Of a stretch of DNA of 64,000 nucleotides, positions 47,719 to 59,435 are shown one piece after another. The DNA is from Hesseltinella vesiculosa (lineage: Eukaryota; Mucoromycota; Mucoromycetes; Mucorales; Cunninghamellaceae). Within the stretch, counting starts at the first letter, position 1; the number at the start of each line of letters is the position of its first letter. A program made the translations under genes and the position numbers. The notes under the pieces were generated by a model. It searched no databases. It was given only the letters and a program-made list of their open reading frames with translations, and had not been told where the DNA came from. Location of the stretch: positions 620,001 through 684,000 of the forward strand of contig MCGT01000007.1 of NCBI GenBank assembly GCA_002104935.1, in the 5' to 3' direction.

Positions 47719-48573
47719 ATGAACAACACTCTTTTTATGACCACCCCTGGATCGGTCGACATGCCTTCCACCGACCTGCTTGTCAACTTCATGCTGCAGC
47801 AATCTCAAGCGTCCTCCAATTCTTCCACACCTCTCGCGACCCCTGTGGATGAATGGCTCGCCGATGCCCAACTGTTGCCCATGATGCCAGAATTCATGAA
47901 GCAAGCTCCTCAACCTCAAGTGGATGATCTGTTTGAAGCCTACCTGTCGTCGCCGGAGCTCATGATGGCGACTTCCACGCCCATGCTGATGGATGGTTCA
48001 GCCAGCAGCGTGTCCAGTGCCTCGCCTGTGTCGCCAGCCGTGGCCATGCCCACCAGCCCGACCTTGATCAAGTCCGAGCCTGCCGATGTTGCCCTGTTCC
48101 CTGACATCGGCCAAGCCAACAAGAAAAAGGCCCTGGCCCCTGGCTACCGCCCCATTGCCCCTGCCAAGAAGGCTCTGGTGCCCATCATGCCCAAGTCTGC
48201 CGCCGCCGCCGCCGTTGCTTCGCCCACGCCGCTGGCCTTCCCCATCATGCCCACCCTGTCCATGATCCCCCGTCCCAGCGGCGGTGCCAAGCGCAAGCAT
48301 TTTGGCAAGGAACCTGAAGAAGTCGTGCTCAAGCGCCAAAAGAACACCGACGCTGCTCGCCGCTCTCGCCTCAAGAAGCTGCTCAAGATGGAGGGCCTGG
48401 AAGGCCGTGTCCTCGAGCTCGAGGCTGACAATGCCAAGCTCTCCACCAAGATTGCCGTGCTTGAATCCCAAAAGAGTGTCCTGGAATCCAAGGATAAAGG
48501 TCTTGAAGAACGCATCCGTACCCTTGAAGCTCAACTTGCTGAAGCTCACAAGGCATTGACTGGCTGTCAATGA
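47719..48573 (+). CDS. bZIP transcription factor, Gcn4/CPC1-like
   Basis: An intronless frame of 284 residues starts MNNTLFMTTPGSVD. The C-terminal basic region KRQKNTDAARRSRLKKLLKM matches the Gcn4-class DNA-contacting pattern (N-x-x-A-A-x-x-S-R). A leucine-zipper coiled coil follows (LEGRVLELEADNAKLSTKIA and on). The N-terminal part is Ser/Thr/Pro-rich with acidic and aromatic patches (VDEWLADAQLL, VDDLFEAYLSS, ALFPDI) that look like activation motifs. Gcn4/CPC1 proteins switch on amino-acid biosynthesis genes under starvation and are controlled by translation of upstream ORFs. Two such uORFs lie in the long pyrimidine-rich leader. Orthology to GCN4/CPC1 is likely but not proved. Confidence 0.88.
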   Translation: MNNTLFMTTPGSVDMPSTDLLVNFMLQQSQASSNSSTPLATPVDEWLADAQLLPMMPEFMKQAPQPQVDDLFEAYLSSPELMMATSTPMLMDGSASSVSSASPVSPAVAMPTSPTLIKSEPADVALFPDIGQANKKKALAPGYRPIAPAKKALVPIMPKSAAAAAVASPTPLAFPIMPTLSMIPRPSGGAKRKHFGKEPEEVVLKRQKNTDAARRSRLKKLLKMEGLEGRVLELEADNAKLSTKIAVLESQKSVLESKDKGLEERIRTLEAQLAEAHKALTGCQ

Positions 48574-49233
48574 AGCGTTGCCCTCTCCCCTTTGCTCTTT
48601 TTTTTTTATATGAATTACTTCGACCTTACACTTTTTTTTTTTTTTAACTTTTATGATATGTTGTAATAAAATTCAAAAAATCGGGAGTCGCGACCCATGA
48701 AATAACCCTGCTTCCTTGCCATGTGAAATGCGTTTTGCACAAGCCGTGACGGTTGCTTGCACAACATGCTTGTTGCATGCAAAAATCCGCGCCTTTCCAA
48801 AAAAATATCAACATTGCTTGTATGACATGGCTCCCAACTTTTACAGTGCCTAGGAGGTCCGAGATTCAAGTAGGGTCATCTTTGATCATGAAGCAATCGT
48901 ATGCAAAAGCTCGTCGGCATTTTCGGGAATTCTCCAGACGGAGTCCCTGGGAAAAATAGCATTCTTTTGGCTGGGTTTTTCAGTGTCCGTTTAATTTACA
49001 TCCCCTTCTTTCACCAGGATGGCTTCCCTCGGTCCATTTGAAACAAATAGGCTTGATTGTCGACCGTGTTTGCCCAGATCGCCATACCACCGGGAAAAAA
49101 AAAAGGCTTGGTCACAAAATATATGCTTATCTATGGTATTAATTTATTGGCTCGCTTGCCAGAAGTGAGATAGCTGTAAGTATATAGATAAAAAAAAAAT
49201 AACAGTGGTATCATGGGGGTGTAGTGCAGGAGC
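48574..49233. other. Intergenic, no gene recognised
   Basis: 3' regions of convergent genes. A short imperfect repeat of GCTTGCACAACATGCTTGTTG lies near 48750. Nothing else is seen. Confidence 0.45.
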
Positions 49234-50973
49234 TTAATCTATGTAGCCATCAATGAAATCATCAATCGTTTCCCAGTTGGGAGGAGGAACGGTTTTGGTC
49301 TCTTTGAAGGAAGGCGGCAGCATGTTCTTTGACTTGCCAGGGGCTAGGAGATCCAAAGACGAGACAATGGAAGGCGTCATGGAGGGCGCCTTGGCGGAGT
49401 CACGCGAGTTGGGCGATTGGGCTGGCAGGGAGGATTTCTGGGCATAGCACACGTACCAGTTCAAATGCGACTGGTACTTTGCACATTCACGAACGATCTT
49501 GTTGACCATGGGAATGGTCAGGCCCATGTGAGCTTCCATTGTTTGGGGTTCCCATGTGGGGGAGCATTGGACCGATTCACGCAGGGCCGGTCGGATGGAT
49601 TTGAGGAACGATTCAAAGCATTGGCCATGGACCTGGCCGACCTGGCCGTTCCAGCCCAAGGGGATGGTTGTTTCTTCTTGGTGGATATCCACAAAACCGT
49701 TTTTGGTGGAGGAAGTCATGAGCATCGTGGGTAACTGAGGGCATCGCTGCCAGTCGATTTGGCGTTGTTGGAAGGCACTATACACTAAAGGACGGCGTCA
49801 GTCGGGAAGAAAAGAAACGTGCAGAAGCTTACGTTGCTCATTGATCAATGCTTGGGTGAGGGGACCGGGATGTTGGACACGATAGTCGACATCGACCACT
49901 TCCACGGTGCCAGAAGGTTTGAGGATGCGCGCGATTTCACTGAACAGCCGCTGGATTTGAGGCGCCGAAATGGAGCCCAGAAGCTGGCGGACATGGACGT
50001 AATCGAGCGAGTTGTCAGGAAAAGGTAGGGAGGCAAGATAATTGTGCTGGTAGAAATAAGCATTGGAAGGCTTGGTGGAGGTGGGAAAGTTACCCAAGAT
50101 GTCCATTCCATGAATGTCTAGAAGAAAGAAGAAAAATTTCGTGCAACACCATCAAAGAAAAAAAAAAAAAAGCGTTAAAACTCCATTTAGCGACACCCAA
50201 AAGAAAAAAAAAATAAAATCCAACAACCGCACGATTGTGACACATTACCAGCAGAGGGGTAATCGGCTGCCATTTCAAGGACCCTGTCAAAGAACGAGTT
50301 AATTGCCCATTGTTCGCTTTGATGTAAAACTTCGATCATTACCACGTGCCGCATCCACAAGCAAGATCCAGGACTTGAGGGTTTGTTTGTTTGGTAAGCA
50401 TCACATCGATGTGAGGTGCAAGCACGTTGCTTTTCAGCACATATTTTAGCAAAAAGTGCTACAGGATCAAGAAAAAAAGTCAGCCAACCGGATCTGTCAG
50501 CTTTTTTTCCTGCTTACCAAAATCACCAAACGCTCAGCTTCTTCATCATCACAAGCAACATGGAAATGGAAGCCGGTGTTTGCTAGATACTGACGTCCGT
50601 TGAAAGTGGAGAAAACAAGCTGCAAAGGCTGAAGATCGTGCTGGGAAACAAGCACGGTTTTGGCCGTTTGATTCGAGATAGCGGTTTTTTCCGTTTGACC
50701 GGAGCGATTGCTGGACACCGTGGTGCTGGTGGTATTGGAGTCTCGACGTTTCTTTGTCGTAGCAGCAGGTCGTTTTTTCCTTGGGCTGGGCGCTTGCGCA
50801 ATGGCGGCTACTTCAAAGAAACCAAAGCCGGGTTCAGGGCCGGCCTTTTTCACAGGCGAGACTCGAGTATTATTTGCTGACGGGGGTCGAGACAGTCGTT
50901 GCTGTGTTCGCTTTGGTAGGTTGGCAGCGACATGCTCAGACACCATCGTTGGTTGTGATTCTGTATTACCCAT
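49234..50973 (-). CDS. SAM-dependent methyltransferase, putatively N-myristoylated
   Basis: Five exons (50973-50518, 50458-50343, 50283-50249, 50117-49833, 49784-49234) give 480 residues. The class I methyltransferase core starts with motif I VLDLACGCGTWVLEMA. It continues with DIHGMDILGNFP (acidic loop of motif II), LPFPDNSLDYVHVRQLL (motif IV region) and EIARILKPSGTVEVVDVD (motif V). This order matches Methyltransf_25-type domains common in fungi. The N-terminal 150 residues are basic, Ser/Thr-rich and begin MGNTESQ, a plausible N-myristoylation signal. The C-terminus is long and acidic at the end (WETIDDFIDGYID). The substrate is unknown. Convergent or related fungal paralogues are abundant, so I give no symbol. 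Confidence 0.82.
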
Positions 50974-51207
50974 GGTTGGCAGATATGTTCTTGGAGGAAA
51001 AGAAGAGAAAAGAAGGGAAGAAAAATAAAAAGTGAGACATGGGCTCTTGGATTGCCTATTTCCATAAAAAAAATAAAAACCTTAATTCAAAAGGAAATAA
51101 AAAACCACGCAAGCTTGTACCACTTGTTTTCAGTCCGCCATTCCAACCTTCTTTATTCATTGAAAAAGTCTTTCGGTTGGTCTTGGCACCAAATATCACA
51201 AGTATCC

Positions 51208-52980
51208 TTATTTTGAAGTGATCATCTTGATGGCTTGGTAAACGTAATCAAAATAACCCACTGCGAATAAAAAAATAAATGAATTTCCAAAAATGATGAT
51301 AAAAATGTGAGTTTGCTGGATTTGGACGGAATGTTTCGCTTTTCATTGTGCAACCTATCAACCCAGGCCGATTGTCGATCACTTTTTCTCTCCACTTTTT
51401 TTCGACCTACGATTATTATGATTTGCCAGGGTTAATTGAGCCAACATAACGGGCTGATGGAAACGGGATTGTGCAGCCCAAACATAAGCCTCGTTGGTCA
51501 CCGAGATGGATGGAGGCTGCGCCGTTGACTTTCCTTGACTGACGATCTGAAACAAATCGTAGGCATGTTGAATGGGGATTTCCTTGTCCTTGGCCCCATG
51601 ACTGATCAAGATGGGGCAATCAACATCCTATAACAATATAGACAACCCTTTGTTCATTGGCCAGGTCTACCAAAAAGGACAAAACTATAATGGGCAGAGC
51701 TTTACCGAAATGCGAGACAGCGAATCAAATCGATGCAAGAGTCTTGACAACATCCAATCTTTTTGCAAAACATTACCACAAACATCATTGCAAAAAAAAA
51801 ATAACCCAGGTCAGCGGGTTCTTGGCAAAAAAAAAAAAAAAAAAATACCAGGGGTTACCTTGCAAACCACCAATACCTCGGAGAGGTCCAAACAAGGGAA
51901 ATATTTCCAGTAGATTGTATTCAAAGACAAGGTTGGTGATGGAGCTGTAAGGTGCCTGGAGAATCAACGCTTTGGGACTCAGGCCTTCGTTGGACAGTTC
52001 TTGCGCCAATCTTGTTGCCACCCCGGTGCCTGCCCAAAAAAAAAAAAAAAAAATACGTCGTCAGGTGTCGTCATGTCTGGTCGGTTTCTTACCAAGTGAG
52101 TGGCCAATCAAAGCAATCTTGTCAGGTGACACTGATGAAATGTCGTTGAGCTGTCAATTATTTTTCCCGCCATCCACCGTCCTTACCGCCTCTGTCAAGT
52201 AACCAAGAAAAGGCTGCACGAGCATCCAACGCAAGGCCATCTTCCGAGGGCGTTCCGGAAGAATCACCAAACCCACGATAGTCAATGGCCAAGAGGTTGG
52301 ACCGAGGAAATTGTAAGCGGAGCATCTGAAAAAGTGGTCAAAAACGAGCGACTGGAGAACAGGTGGGCTTACTTTGTACAGATCAATGCGCCAAGGAGCT
52401 GCTCGGTGCAAGGCATTGCCATGAAAATAGATGAAGGTGTCATAGTCGTGAATAGCCTGGTCAAAGGTCTCGACGGCAGGTTCATCCATGTCGCGTAGAC
52501 CTTGCTGGGCGTGATAGTCGGTTGGCAAGAAGTGCCAAGCACCTATGAAGAACCATGTTCAGTTGTGGAAAGAGCCAGCGACTGCTGGAGTCTTACCCAA
52601 AGTAACATTGTCTGCAGTAAGAAGAGCCACATTGCGAACAGCATTGTCTAATAAAAATAGAGGTGAATGGACATCCATGCGTTCGTAAAAGACATACGGG
52701 CGAATCCGTAGTACTCGGGGGTAGCAAAATTGGCTGGATAGGGTAGACGAAGCCAATGGAGATAGATCATGCTAAGTTTCAAAAAGAAGAAGAAGAAGAC
52801 TGAGCTCATGCTTGCTTCATGGTGAACTCACAGTTTTTGAGGTGTTGGGAAACACAAAGAAACCATCAGTGCCTACGAAACCATCAGCCGGACTAGAAAA
52901 CATGGATTGTGCTTTTCCATTACCAAGTAGGTCACTAGGCACACAACACTGACTCTCACCAGCTTTTTGACAACACCCAT
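51208..52980 (-). CDS. Alpha/beta hydrolase, ABHD12-like lysophospholipase
   Basis: Eleven exons (52980-52924, 52872-52832, 52771-52698, 52647-52597, 52542-52373, 52325-52187, 52131-52093, 52029-51859, 51758-51706, 51627-51411, 51260-51208) close in phase to 354 residues. The N-terminus MGVVKKLVRVSVVCLVTYLA is a membrane anchor. It is followed by the ABHD12-type stretch YLHWLRLPYPANFATPEYYG. The fold is marked by TFIYFHGNA, LAIDYRGFGDSSG, the nucleophile elbow IGHSLGTGVATRL (Ser), and VDCPILISHGAKDKEIP (Asp). The expected catalytic His is in LANHNNLGYFD, where the family usually has GHxxL. ABHD12 enzymes hydrolyse lysophospholipids at the ER. One intron uses the weak acceptor CAAAAAG. Family call is strong; substrate is inferred. 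Confidence 0.85.
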
Positions 52981-53374
52981 GAGGACTGAGATAACGGAAA
53001 AAAAAAATACAGCAAAACGCCATTTTCAGTTTCGAGGCCGACGAAAGCCAAATCAGGGCAAAACAAATCTTTTTTTATTTTTGCGTCATGGCCAACAGCA
53101 AAAAAAAAAAAAAAAAAAAAGAAAAACGGACACCATCCCTGAAGGAGAAGAAAGCCCACTTGACCACAATGGCAGGGAAAAAATAGGGTAAAAAGGCAGC
53201 GAGGAAATGCGTGGATCAAACAGAAAAAAAAATTCTATTTTTAGCTGGCGAAAAGCACTGCTTTTCAAATTTTAAGGCTGTTTTTCTCGTTTTTTTGTTT
53301 TTTCCTCTTCTTTTTCTTTTTCAGTTCTCTGGTTCACGTCATCTGTGTAGTATAATTGTAGATTGAACATAAAG
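52981..53374. other. Divergent upstream region
   Basis: This is the shared 5' region between the leftward hydrolase gene and the rightward HSP70-like gene. It includes A runs. No gene is seen. Confidence 0.5.
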
Positions 53375-55825
53375 ATGAACACTGGTGCATTCAACATAGC
53401 CGATTTCCCAGTCATTGTAGGGATTGATTTTGGTAAAAAAAAAAAAAAAAAACAAAAAAAGAAAGAGAAAAAAAACGCCTCTGTTTCCTGCTTTACAATG
53501 AGGCAAGATGCCAACTCACCCTTCCATCAACCAAAACAGGTACGACCTACTCTGGATGTTGTTATGCCTTTGCTCAAACAGATGAAGTTTACGATATCGT
53601 CAAATGGTAATGACTAGGTTTCTGTTTTTGGCATGGTCCCTGATGCCTTTTTATTATGATAATTTTTTTTTCTCATTTGCATGATTCTAGGCCCAAGCAA
53701 AACAACAATATTTACCCAAAGGTAACAAGGAAATATATTACTTGACCACTTTTCTAATATTTCCGTTGATACTGACATTTATTTTTCTCCAGACACCCTC
53801 GCTTGCCTTGTATCGAAAGGGTTCGACTGGCCTCGTCGACTGGGGTCACGCTGCTCGCCGCATCGCTATGAAACCCAACAGCCAAGACTATTTATTGATG
53901 TCCAAGTTCAAATTGTTTTTGATGGATGACACTCAAGACGCCCTTCCCAACGGTCTGAACGTGATCGATGTCATTGCTGATTATTTACGAGCCTTCCATG
54001 AACATGTCAAGGGCGAGCTACTGAAAGGGTTTGCTGGTAATTATGATCAATCCAAATTTCGCTACTGCTTGACTGTCCCTGCTATGTGGAGTGATCGTGC
54101 CAAGGCTGCCACCCGTGAAGCTGCCATCCGTGCTGGCCTGGTTCTTCGCACCGATCATCCAGAACGCCTCATGCTCATCTCCGAACCTGAAGCTGCTGCT
54201 CTTTACTGTGAAAAGAAATCTGAACAATTCAACCTCACCCATGGCCAACGGTTCATGATTTGTGATGCTGGTGGTGGTACCGTCGATTTGATTGTGTTTG
54301 AAATCGACCAACAACCTGGGCAAAAGTAAACCTCCCATGGAAAATAAGAAAAAATAGCGAGGGCTTGGCATTGAATTTTTTTTTTTCCAGACGCACCCTC
54401 AAGGAAGTAACCAATGGTCATGGTGGATCATGTGGCTCAGCCTTTTTGGATGTCAACATGCGCGAATATATCAAGCGTAAATTCTCTCATCTTGGCTCCA
54501 TCAACGACACTGCCATGGAACATATCATGGATACCTTTGTCAACATCATCAAGGTAAAAAAAAAAAAAAAAGTGAATGAAACTCCGCCCTTTTCATTCAC
54601 CACCTTTTTTTTTCCCCAGCCGGAATTCGATGGCTACGAAGATCACTTTTTGGATTTGCCAGCATCCATGGGATTGGGCGATTTGACCGACGAATCGATT
54701 GGCTTAGAAAACGGCTCGATCTGCTTGCCTGCTCATGAACTGTGCGAACAAGTATTCGAACCCGTCATTGTCCAAGTGCTCCAGTTGATCGAAGGCCAAC
54801 TGAACCAATCTTACAACCTCGAGGCCATCTTCTTGGTGGGTGGTTTTGGCCAATCCAACTACCTGTTCCGCCGTGTCGAGGAAGTCTTTGCCAACCGGGT
54901 CGGTATGATTGGCGTGCCTCCTCGTGGTGAACTGGCTGTGGTGCGTGGTGCTGTGTACTTTGGCCTCAGCCCTCAGCAAATCACTGAACGTGTCTCCCGT
55001 CGTACCTATGGTGTCGAAACCCGTATGCTTTTCCAACCAGATGTCGATCCAGAAGAATACTCTGTCGTCGGGGTCGATGGTCGCAAGTATTGTCGCCAAC
55101 GCTTCAGTGTCTATGTACACAAGGGTCAAAGTGTCAAGGTGGATGAATGTGTCTCCAAAACCTTTGTTATCAGTTACCCCAGCGACACAGATTCTGGTAA
55201 ATGACTTGACAGGAAAAAAAAAAAAAATGGCTGACCCCTCCTTTTTTTTTGGCTAGACCTGTATGCCTTTGATGGTGAAGGCCCTCCTCCTCGATTGACT
55301 TCGCACTCCAGCATACAAAAGGTGGGCCACTTCCCCATCCGTATGCCCACATTAGAAGGGGTCAAACCTGGCGACAAGGTCAACATGACCATCCGCATGT
55401 ACTTTGGTTTGACGGAAATCAAGATCGAATGTATTATCAAGGACAAGGTGATCGTGTTCACATCGGCATTCGAAGCTTCGGACGGTCAGGACATGACTCA
55501 GAGTCCCGGCCCTGGTTACCAAGACACTGCTGCCCCCTATGGCCAAGATCCCTCTTATAACCAAGCCCCGCCTGGTGGTCAGTATGCAGCCGATCCTTAT
55601 CCCAACTATAACCACCAATCTTACTCTCAACAACCCTACCAACAACAACCAAATTATAACAACTATCCACCTGGTAGCAACGCCTATCCTGCTGAAGACA
55701 ACTACTACCAGCAAAACTATGATCACAACTATCAACAACAACAACAACACCCATCCTACTATGGTGGCAACGGTGGTGGCTACCCACCTTCGCAGAACTA
55801 CTCACACCAAGGCGGCAACTATTAA
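53375..55825 (+). CDS. HSP70-like (HSPA12-type) protein with prion-like tail
   Basis: Seven exons (53375-53432, 53540-53606, 53691-53721, 53793-54325, 54391-54553, 54620-55196, 55257-55825) give 665 residues. The actin-like ATPase fold is shown by phosphate-1 VIVGIDFGTTYSGCCYAF, phosphate-2 MICDAGGGTVDLIVFE and the adenosine motif AIFLVGGFGQSNYLF. Spacing and divergence from canonical HSP70 match the HSPA12 branch. The normal substrate-binding domain is replaced by a beta-rich stretch. A final segment of about 105 residues is rich in Tyr, Gln, Asn, Gly and Pro (for example QPYQQQPNYNNYPPGSNAYP). Such tails often drive condensation or aggregation. HSPA12-like proteins are expanded in fungi; their clients are mostly unknown. 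The gene model is strong. Confidence 0.88.
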
Positions 55826-56088
55826 AAACACCCACTCTTTTTTTTTTATTCTGTAGCACTTTTCCTGTACAATTTTACCCCCCCTCTTCCCTCCACGTGT
55901 TCTCCCAAACCCACTGTATTTGATTGCTGGCCACACACGCTCTTCTCTCCTACCATATTATATTCTGGTTTTTGGTACGACTGCTTGTATTTGCAAGCTT
56001 GTTTTTTTAAAAAAAAAAAAAAAATAAAAAACCCAGAATTCACTCAAAAAAACCGCACACACTCGTTGTTTTTTTTTTTTCTTTACCA

Positions 56089-57581
56089 ATGTTTGCTCAG
56101 TTTGCTGATCTTATTGCTCCATCCAAGAAAGCAGATCAAAAAAAAAAAGATGAACCACCATCGGCCCCTCTGCCAAACCCATCAGTAGCCAAGGAAGCCC
56201 CCAGCAACAATGACACCTCTCTCGCCAACGAACAACCCACTGTCCCCCCTCCATCCATCGCCACCCCAACCACACCCTCCGTTGCCACTGTTTCCTCTGG
56301 TAAATCTAAATGATCATCATGCATTCGACTGACTCCTATTTTTACTTGAATCTTCAGGCTGGTCCAATCGACAACAGTTTCGACCCGTCCATCGCCAGCG
56401 GCCACAAAATCAAGTCCGTGCCAAACCTGCGTTTGTGATACCGGCTGGCGCCACGGTTGTCTCCACAACCACGATAGATAAGCCTCCGGCATCCGTTCAC
56501 TCACAGCCCACACCTGCATCGGGTACATCTTCGGTCAAACCATCGCCTGCGCACCTGCCAGCCAAAGATTCCCTCCTACCATCCACCAAGTCCTATATGA
56601 AACAAGACCCTCCAAAGTCACGAAAGGTACCTGGTCACGCCGAGCCTCCTTGGAATTCACTGTATCTTTCCCTTCTTGATAGAAAAACAAGGCCAAGCAG
56701 GAAGGCCCTCCACCGATCGATTTGTACGAAGACTATGACCCGCTGAAACCCACCGACTATGAACAATACAAGGAAGAAATGGCCATTCTACGCCATAGCA
56801 AACGCCGCAACAGCGACTCCTCGTCGTCCTCCAGATCGCCAAGCCCAGACCGCCAAAGGAACCGTAAGTGGATCGAGGCTGCTTTACAGCAACTTGACGT
56901 GCACGCTTGACAACTGATCCGATCCTTGTTTTGTCAGATTCGTTTGCCCCCTCCTACGAGCATTCAGACTCGGCCACGTCTCCCCATCGAACGATACCCG
57001 CGCCCGCACCATCGGCATTTACCCAAGTCAACCTACAAGAAACAGGTGATGAGGCATACCAGCGCCGCTTACTACTCTCCCAGCAGAGACAGGCGCAAGA
57101 CGCGCAACAGGCCATGATCCCTGCCTCACAAGAGAGTGCGGCGTGGAAGATGATGAACAAGTATGGCTGGCAAGCGGGCCAAGGCCTCGGGAAGACGGAA
57201 GAAGGCATCCAATCGGCCCTGGCTGTGGAGGCTCGTGGCGATGGCAGTGGCGTGATTATGCCGCAGAAACGCGCGTCGACCGTCATGCTGCTGACAAACA
57301 TGGTGGTCCCGGACGACGTCGACGATGCGCTACAACAAGAAACCGCCGAAGAGTGTGCTCGGTTTGGCGAAGTCGAGCGATGTATTGTCTACCAGGTGCC
57401 TGCTCATATCCCGGTGCCTGAGGACCAGTCCGTCCGCATCTTTGTCAAGTTTGCCAACGGCTCGTCCTTGCAACAAGCTCTCCGTGGTCTCCACGGGCGC
57501 TATTTCGGCGGCAGGATTGTCAGTGCGGTTGCCTATGACCCTGATCGATTTGACGCTTTAGATTTGGATCCATCTAACTAA
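56089..57581 (+). CDS. Splicing factor 45 (SPF45/RBM17): G-patch and RRM/UHM
   Basis: Four exons (56089-56299, 56358-56626, 56683-56863, 56938-57581) give 434 residues. Low-complexity N-terminal parts with an SPF45-like block (DLYEDYDPLKPTDYEQYKEE) are followed by a G-patch (AWKMMNKYGWQAGQGLGKTE). The C-terminal RRM is of UHM type (VMLLTNMVVPDDVDDALQQE, then VRIFVKFANGSSLQQALRGL, then GRYFGGRIVSAVAYD). UHM domains bind tryptophan-containing ULM peptides of U2AF and SF3b; SPF45 acts in alternative 3' splice-site use. The RYFGGR block is the UHM RxF loop. The start ATG is the first in a poly-pyrimidine leader. Identity is secure. Confidence 0.92.
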
Positions 57582-57648
57582 ATAAACACACATATACAGT
57601 TACTGCAAAATGATATACATAATCTATGGTTGTTTTTATTGCTTTGGT

Positions 57649-57993
57649 CTAATTCTGGCCAGCGGTGCCTAGATCTTGTTCAGCTTTGAGTTTTGCCAGC
57701 CGTTCGCGATTCCTTTTCAGCAGAATCCGATTCACATTGTTTCGCTCGATCTCTGACATTTCCTTCCAATTGTTGATACGACTCAGCGTGCCATCGGCAT
57801 TGACCACTTCAAATAGGCAAACGGTGAGCCATCATCGACGATGACGACAACAAAAAAAAAAAAAAAAAAATCCATGCTTTTACTTACCTACAGGCCCAAG
57901 CTCTTTTAATTTAAAAGTATCATTGACATCTACAGATTGCACAGTTTCCTCGGCAGTGGCTGGTAATGCAAGAATGGGTTTCGTATCAGACAT
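57649..57993 (-). CDS. Small conserved fungal protein
   Basis: Two exons (57993-57888, 57806-57649) give 87 residues. The core VNADGTLSRINNWKEMSEIE and RILLKRNRERLAKL recalls a small widely conserved fungal protein of unknown function that starts with a variable tail and ends in a basic helix. The N-terminal half holds ILALPATAEETVQSVDVNDTFKLKELGPV. The gene is convergent with SPF45 (67 bp between stops). No motif identifies its role; the basic helix could bind nucleic acid or another protein. I give no symbol. Confidence 0.75.
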
Positions 57994-58865
57994 GAATACT
58001 CGAGAAAGGTGAAAAAACCGCCGTGTGGTCAACATTTGTTGCAACTCAAAAGAAGAAGAAAAATAAAGGTCCGATTGTCCCTGCTACTGTCTTTTCTACT
58101 CGTGCCTGGTCCAGCCATACTCATCCTATCATCACCGGTATGCGCTTCCCTTGAAATTTGCCACAGTAGCTCATGCACTCGTGGATGCATTGCGTCGTAC
58201 TCAATTCACTGTACTGTATCATGAAGAGGGAAGCAAGATTCCTGTCTTTTTTAAAACCGCACTTGTGATGATGACTATGGGCCAGACAGAAAGGCCGAGA
58301 GAGAACAGCTTCTCTCTCCCTTTTTCCTGCGCTCCTACAGAAAAATGGGCAAAGAAGCCTAGAGTAAAAGAATGGGAGAAGTTTGGCATGGTATCCATTT
58401 ATGGCTCAACTTTTTCATTTGATCAAATAAAGATGCATGGCGCTGGTTCAAAGCCCAAGCTCCTGCTCACTCATCATACAATGATAAGAAAAGCTCAAAA
58501 CTCATTCGTTAGAAACCAGAAAAAAAAACCCCCCACTCAGCCAACCAACCACCAAACTCGAAAGACAGGGACATTTCGGCACAGAAAATCAACACCAGCG
58601 AGGACCCACCACAAGCCACGCACGATAGATCAACGATCCAACAGAGCGACAGAGGCCAACAGGTAGATTTGTCCAAGCTGATGTGATTGATACTATACAT
58701 GTGTATAGGTGCTTTGTATTCATAATAAAAGCGCAAGGCTTTTTATTATCTTGGGAGGAATAACAAAGATTCAATCAAACACCAGGAGAATGAGACTTGC
58801 CAAAAAAAAAAAAGGGACCAAAGGCATCAGAGCAGTGGCAGGACAAAAGAACAAGGCCCAGCACC
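57994..58865. other. Intergenic with a mildly coding island
   Basis: Around 58151-58260 one plus-strand frame reads FATVAHALVDALRRTQFTVLYHEEG, which looks like real protein, but it is short and has no partner exons I can place. The remainder is the 3' region of the uS4 gene. Confidence 0.4.
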
Positions 58866-59435
58866 TTATTCTTCGTCATCTTCGGCATCACCGCCAGCAG
58901 AAGCCATGCGCTTTCTGCGGACACGACCTTCACGGCCACCACCATAGGGAGAGGTCAAGGCAAAGTCGATGTGCTTTTGAGAGTCCAAACGGACAATGTA
59001 GGAAGGCACGTTGACGATTTGCTTACCAACACGGATGTGACGTTGACGGATCAAGACACGGGCGTGGTGGATGGACTTGGCCAAACCCAACTTGAAGACT
59101 TGGGTTTGCAGACGACGTTCCAAGAAATCTTCGATCTTGAGACCCAAAACGTAATCGAGCTTCATGCGATCTTCGGTCAACACACCAATGCGCACAAGAC
59201 GGCGAATCAAGGCGTTACCTTCGAAAAGACGACGAGGATCCTTTTCTTCCAAAGTCAACAATTCACGGGCAGCACGACGGATCTTGGACAAGGTCAAACC
59301 CACACGCCACAGTTCCTTCTTGTTCTTGAGACCGAATTCACCGATCAACTTCAATTCTTGATCCAAGCGAGCGGCTTCGAAAGGACGCTTGGGAACCTTG
59401 GACACACGGCTTCTGTTACGGTAGGCACCAGTCAT
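58866..59435 (-). CDS. 40S ribosomal protein uS4 (S9)
   Basis: A single-exon frame encodes 189 residues. The family core is present throughout: [58 protein letters not shown], and the S4 RNA-binding motif [20 protein letters not shown] with [15 protein letters not shown]. The acidic tail ends GGDAEDDEE. uS4 binds 18S rRNA early in small-subunit assembly. Codon use is highly biased (AAG, ATC, CGT), as expected for a ribosomal protein. The gene is transcribed away from the eL21 gene, sharing a 419-bp upstream region. An intact reading frame without introns is slightly unusual for a fungal ribosomal protein gene. Confidence 0.95.
   Translation of the reverse strand: MTGAYRNRSRVSKVPKRPFEAARLDQELKLIGEFGLKNKKELWRVGLTLSKIRRAARELLTLEEKDPRRLFEGNALIRRLVRIGVLTEDRMKLDYVLGLKIEDFLERRLQTQVFKLGLAKSIHHARVLIRQRHIRVGKQIVNVPSYIVRLDSQKHIDFALTSPYGGGREGRVRRKRMASAGGDAEDDEE

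Noticed and set aside
52817..53023. Alternative N-terminal frame for the ABHD12-like gene
   Set aside because: The spliced model starting at 52980 gives a membrane anchor followed by the expected family sequence in phase; the alternative does not.
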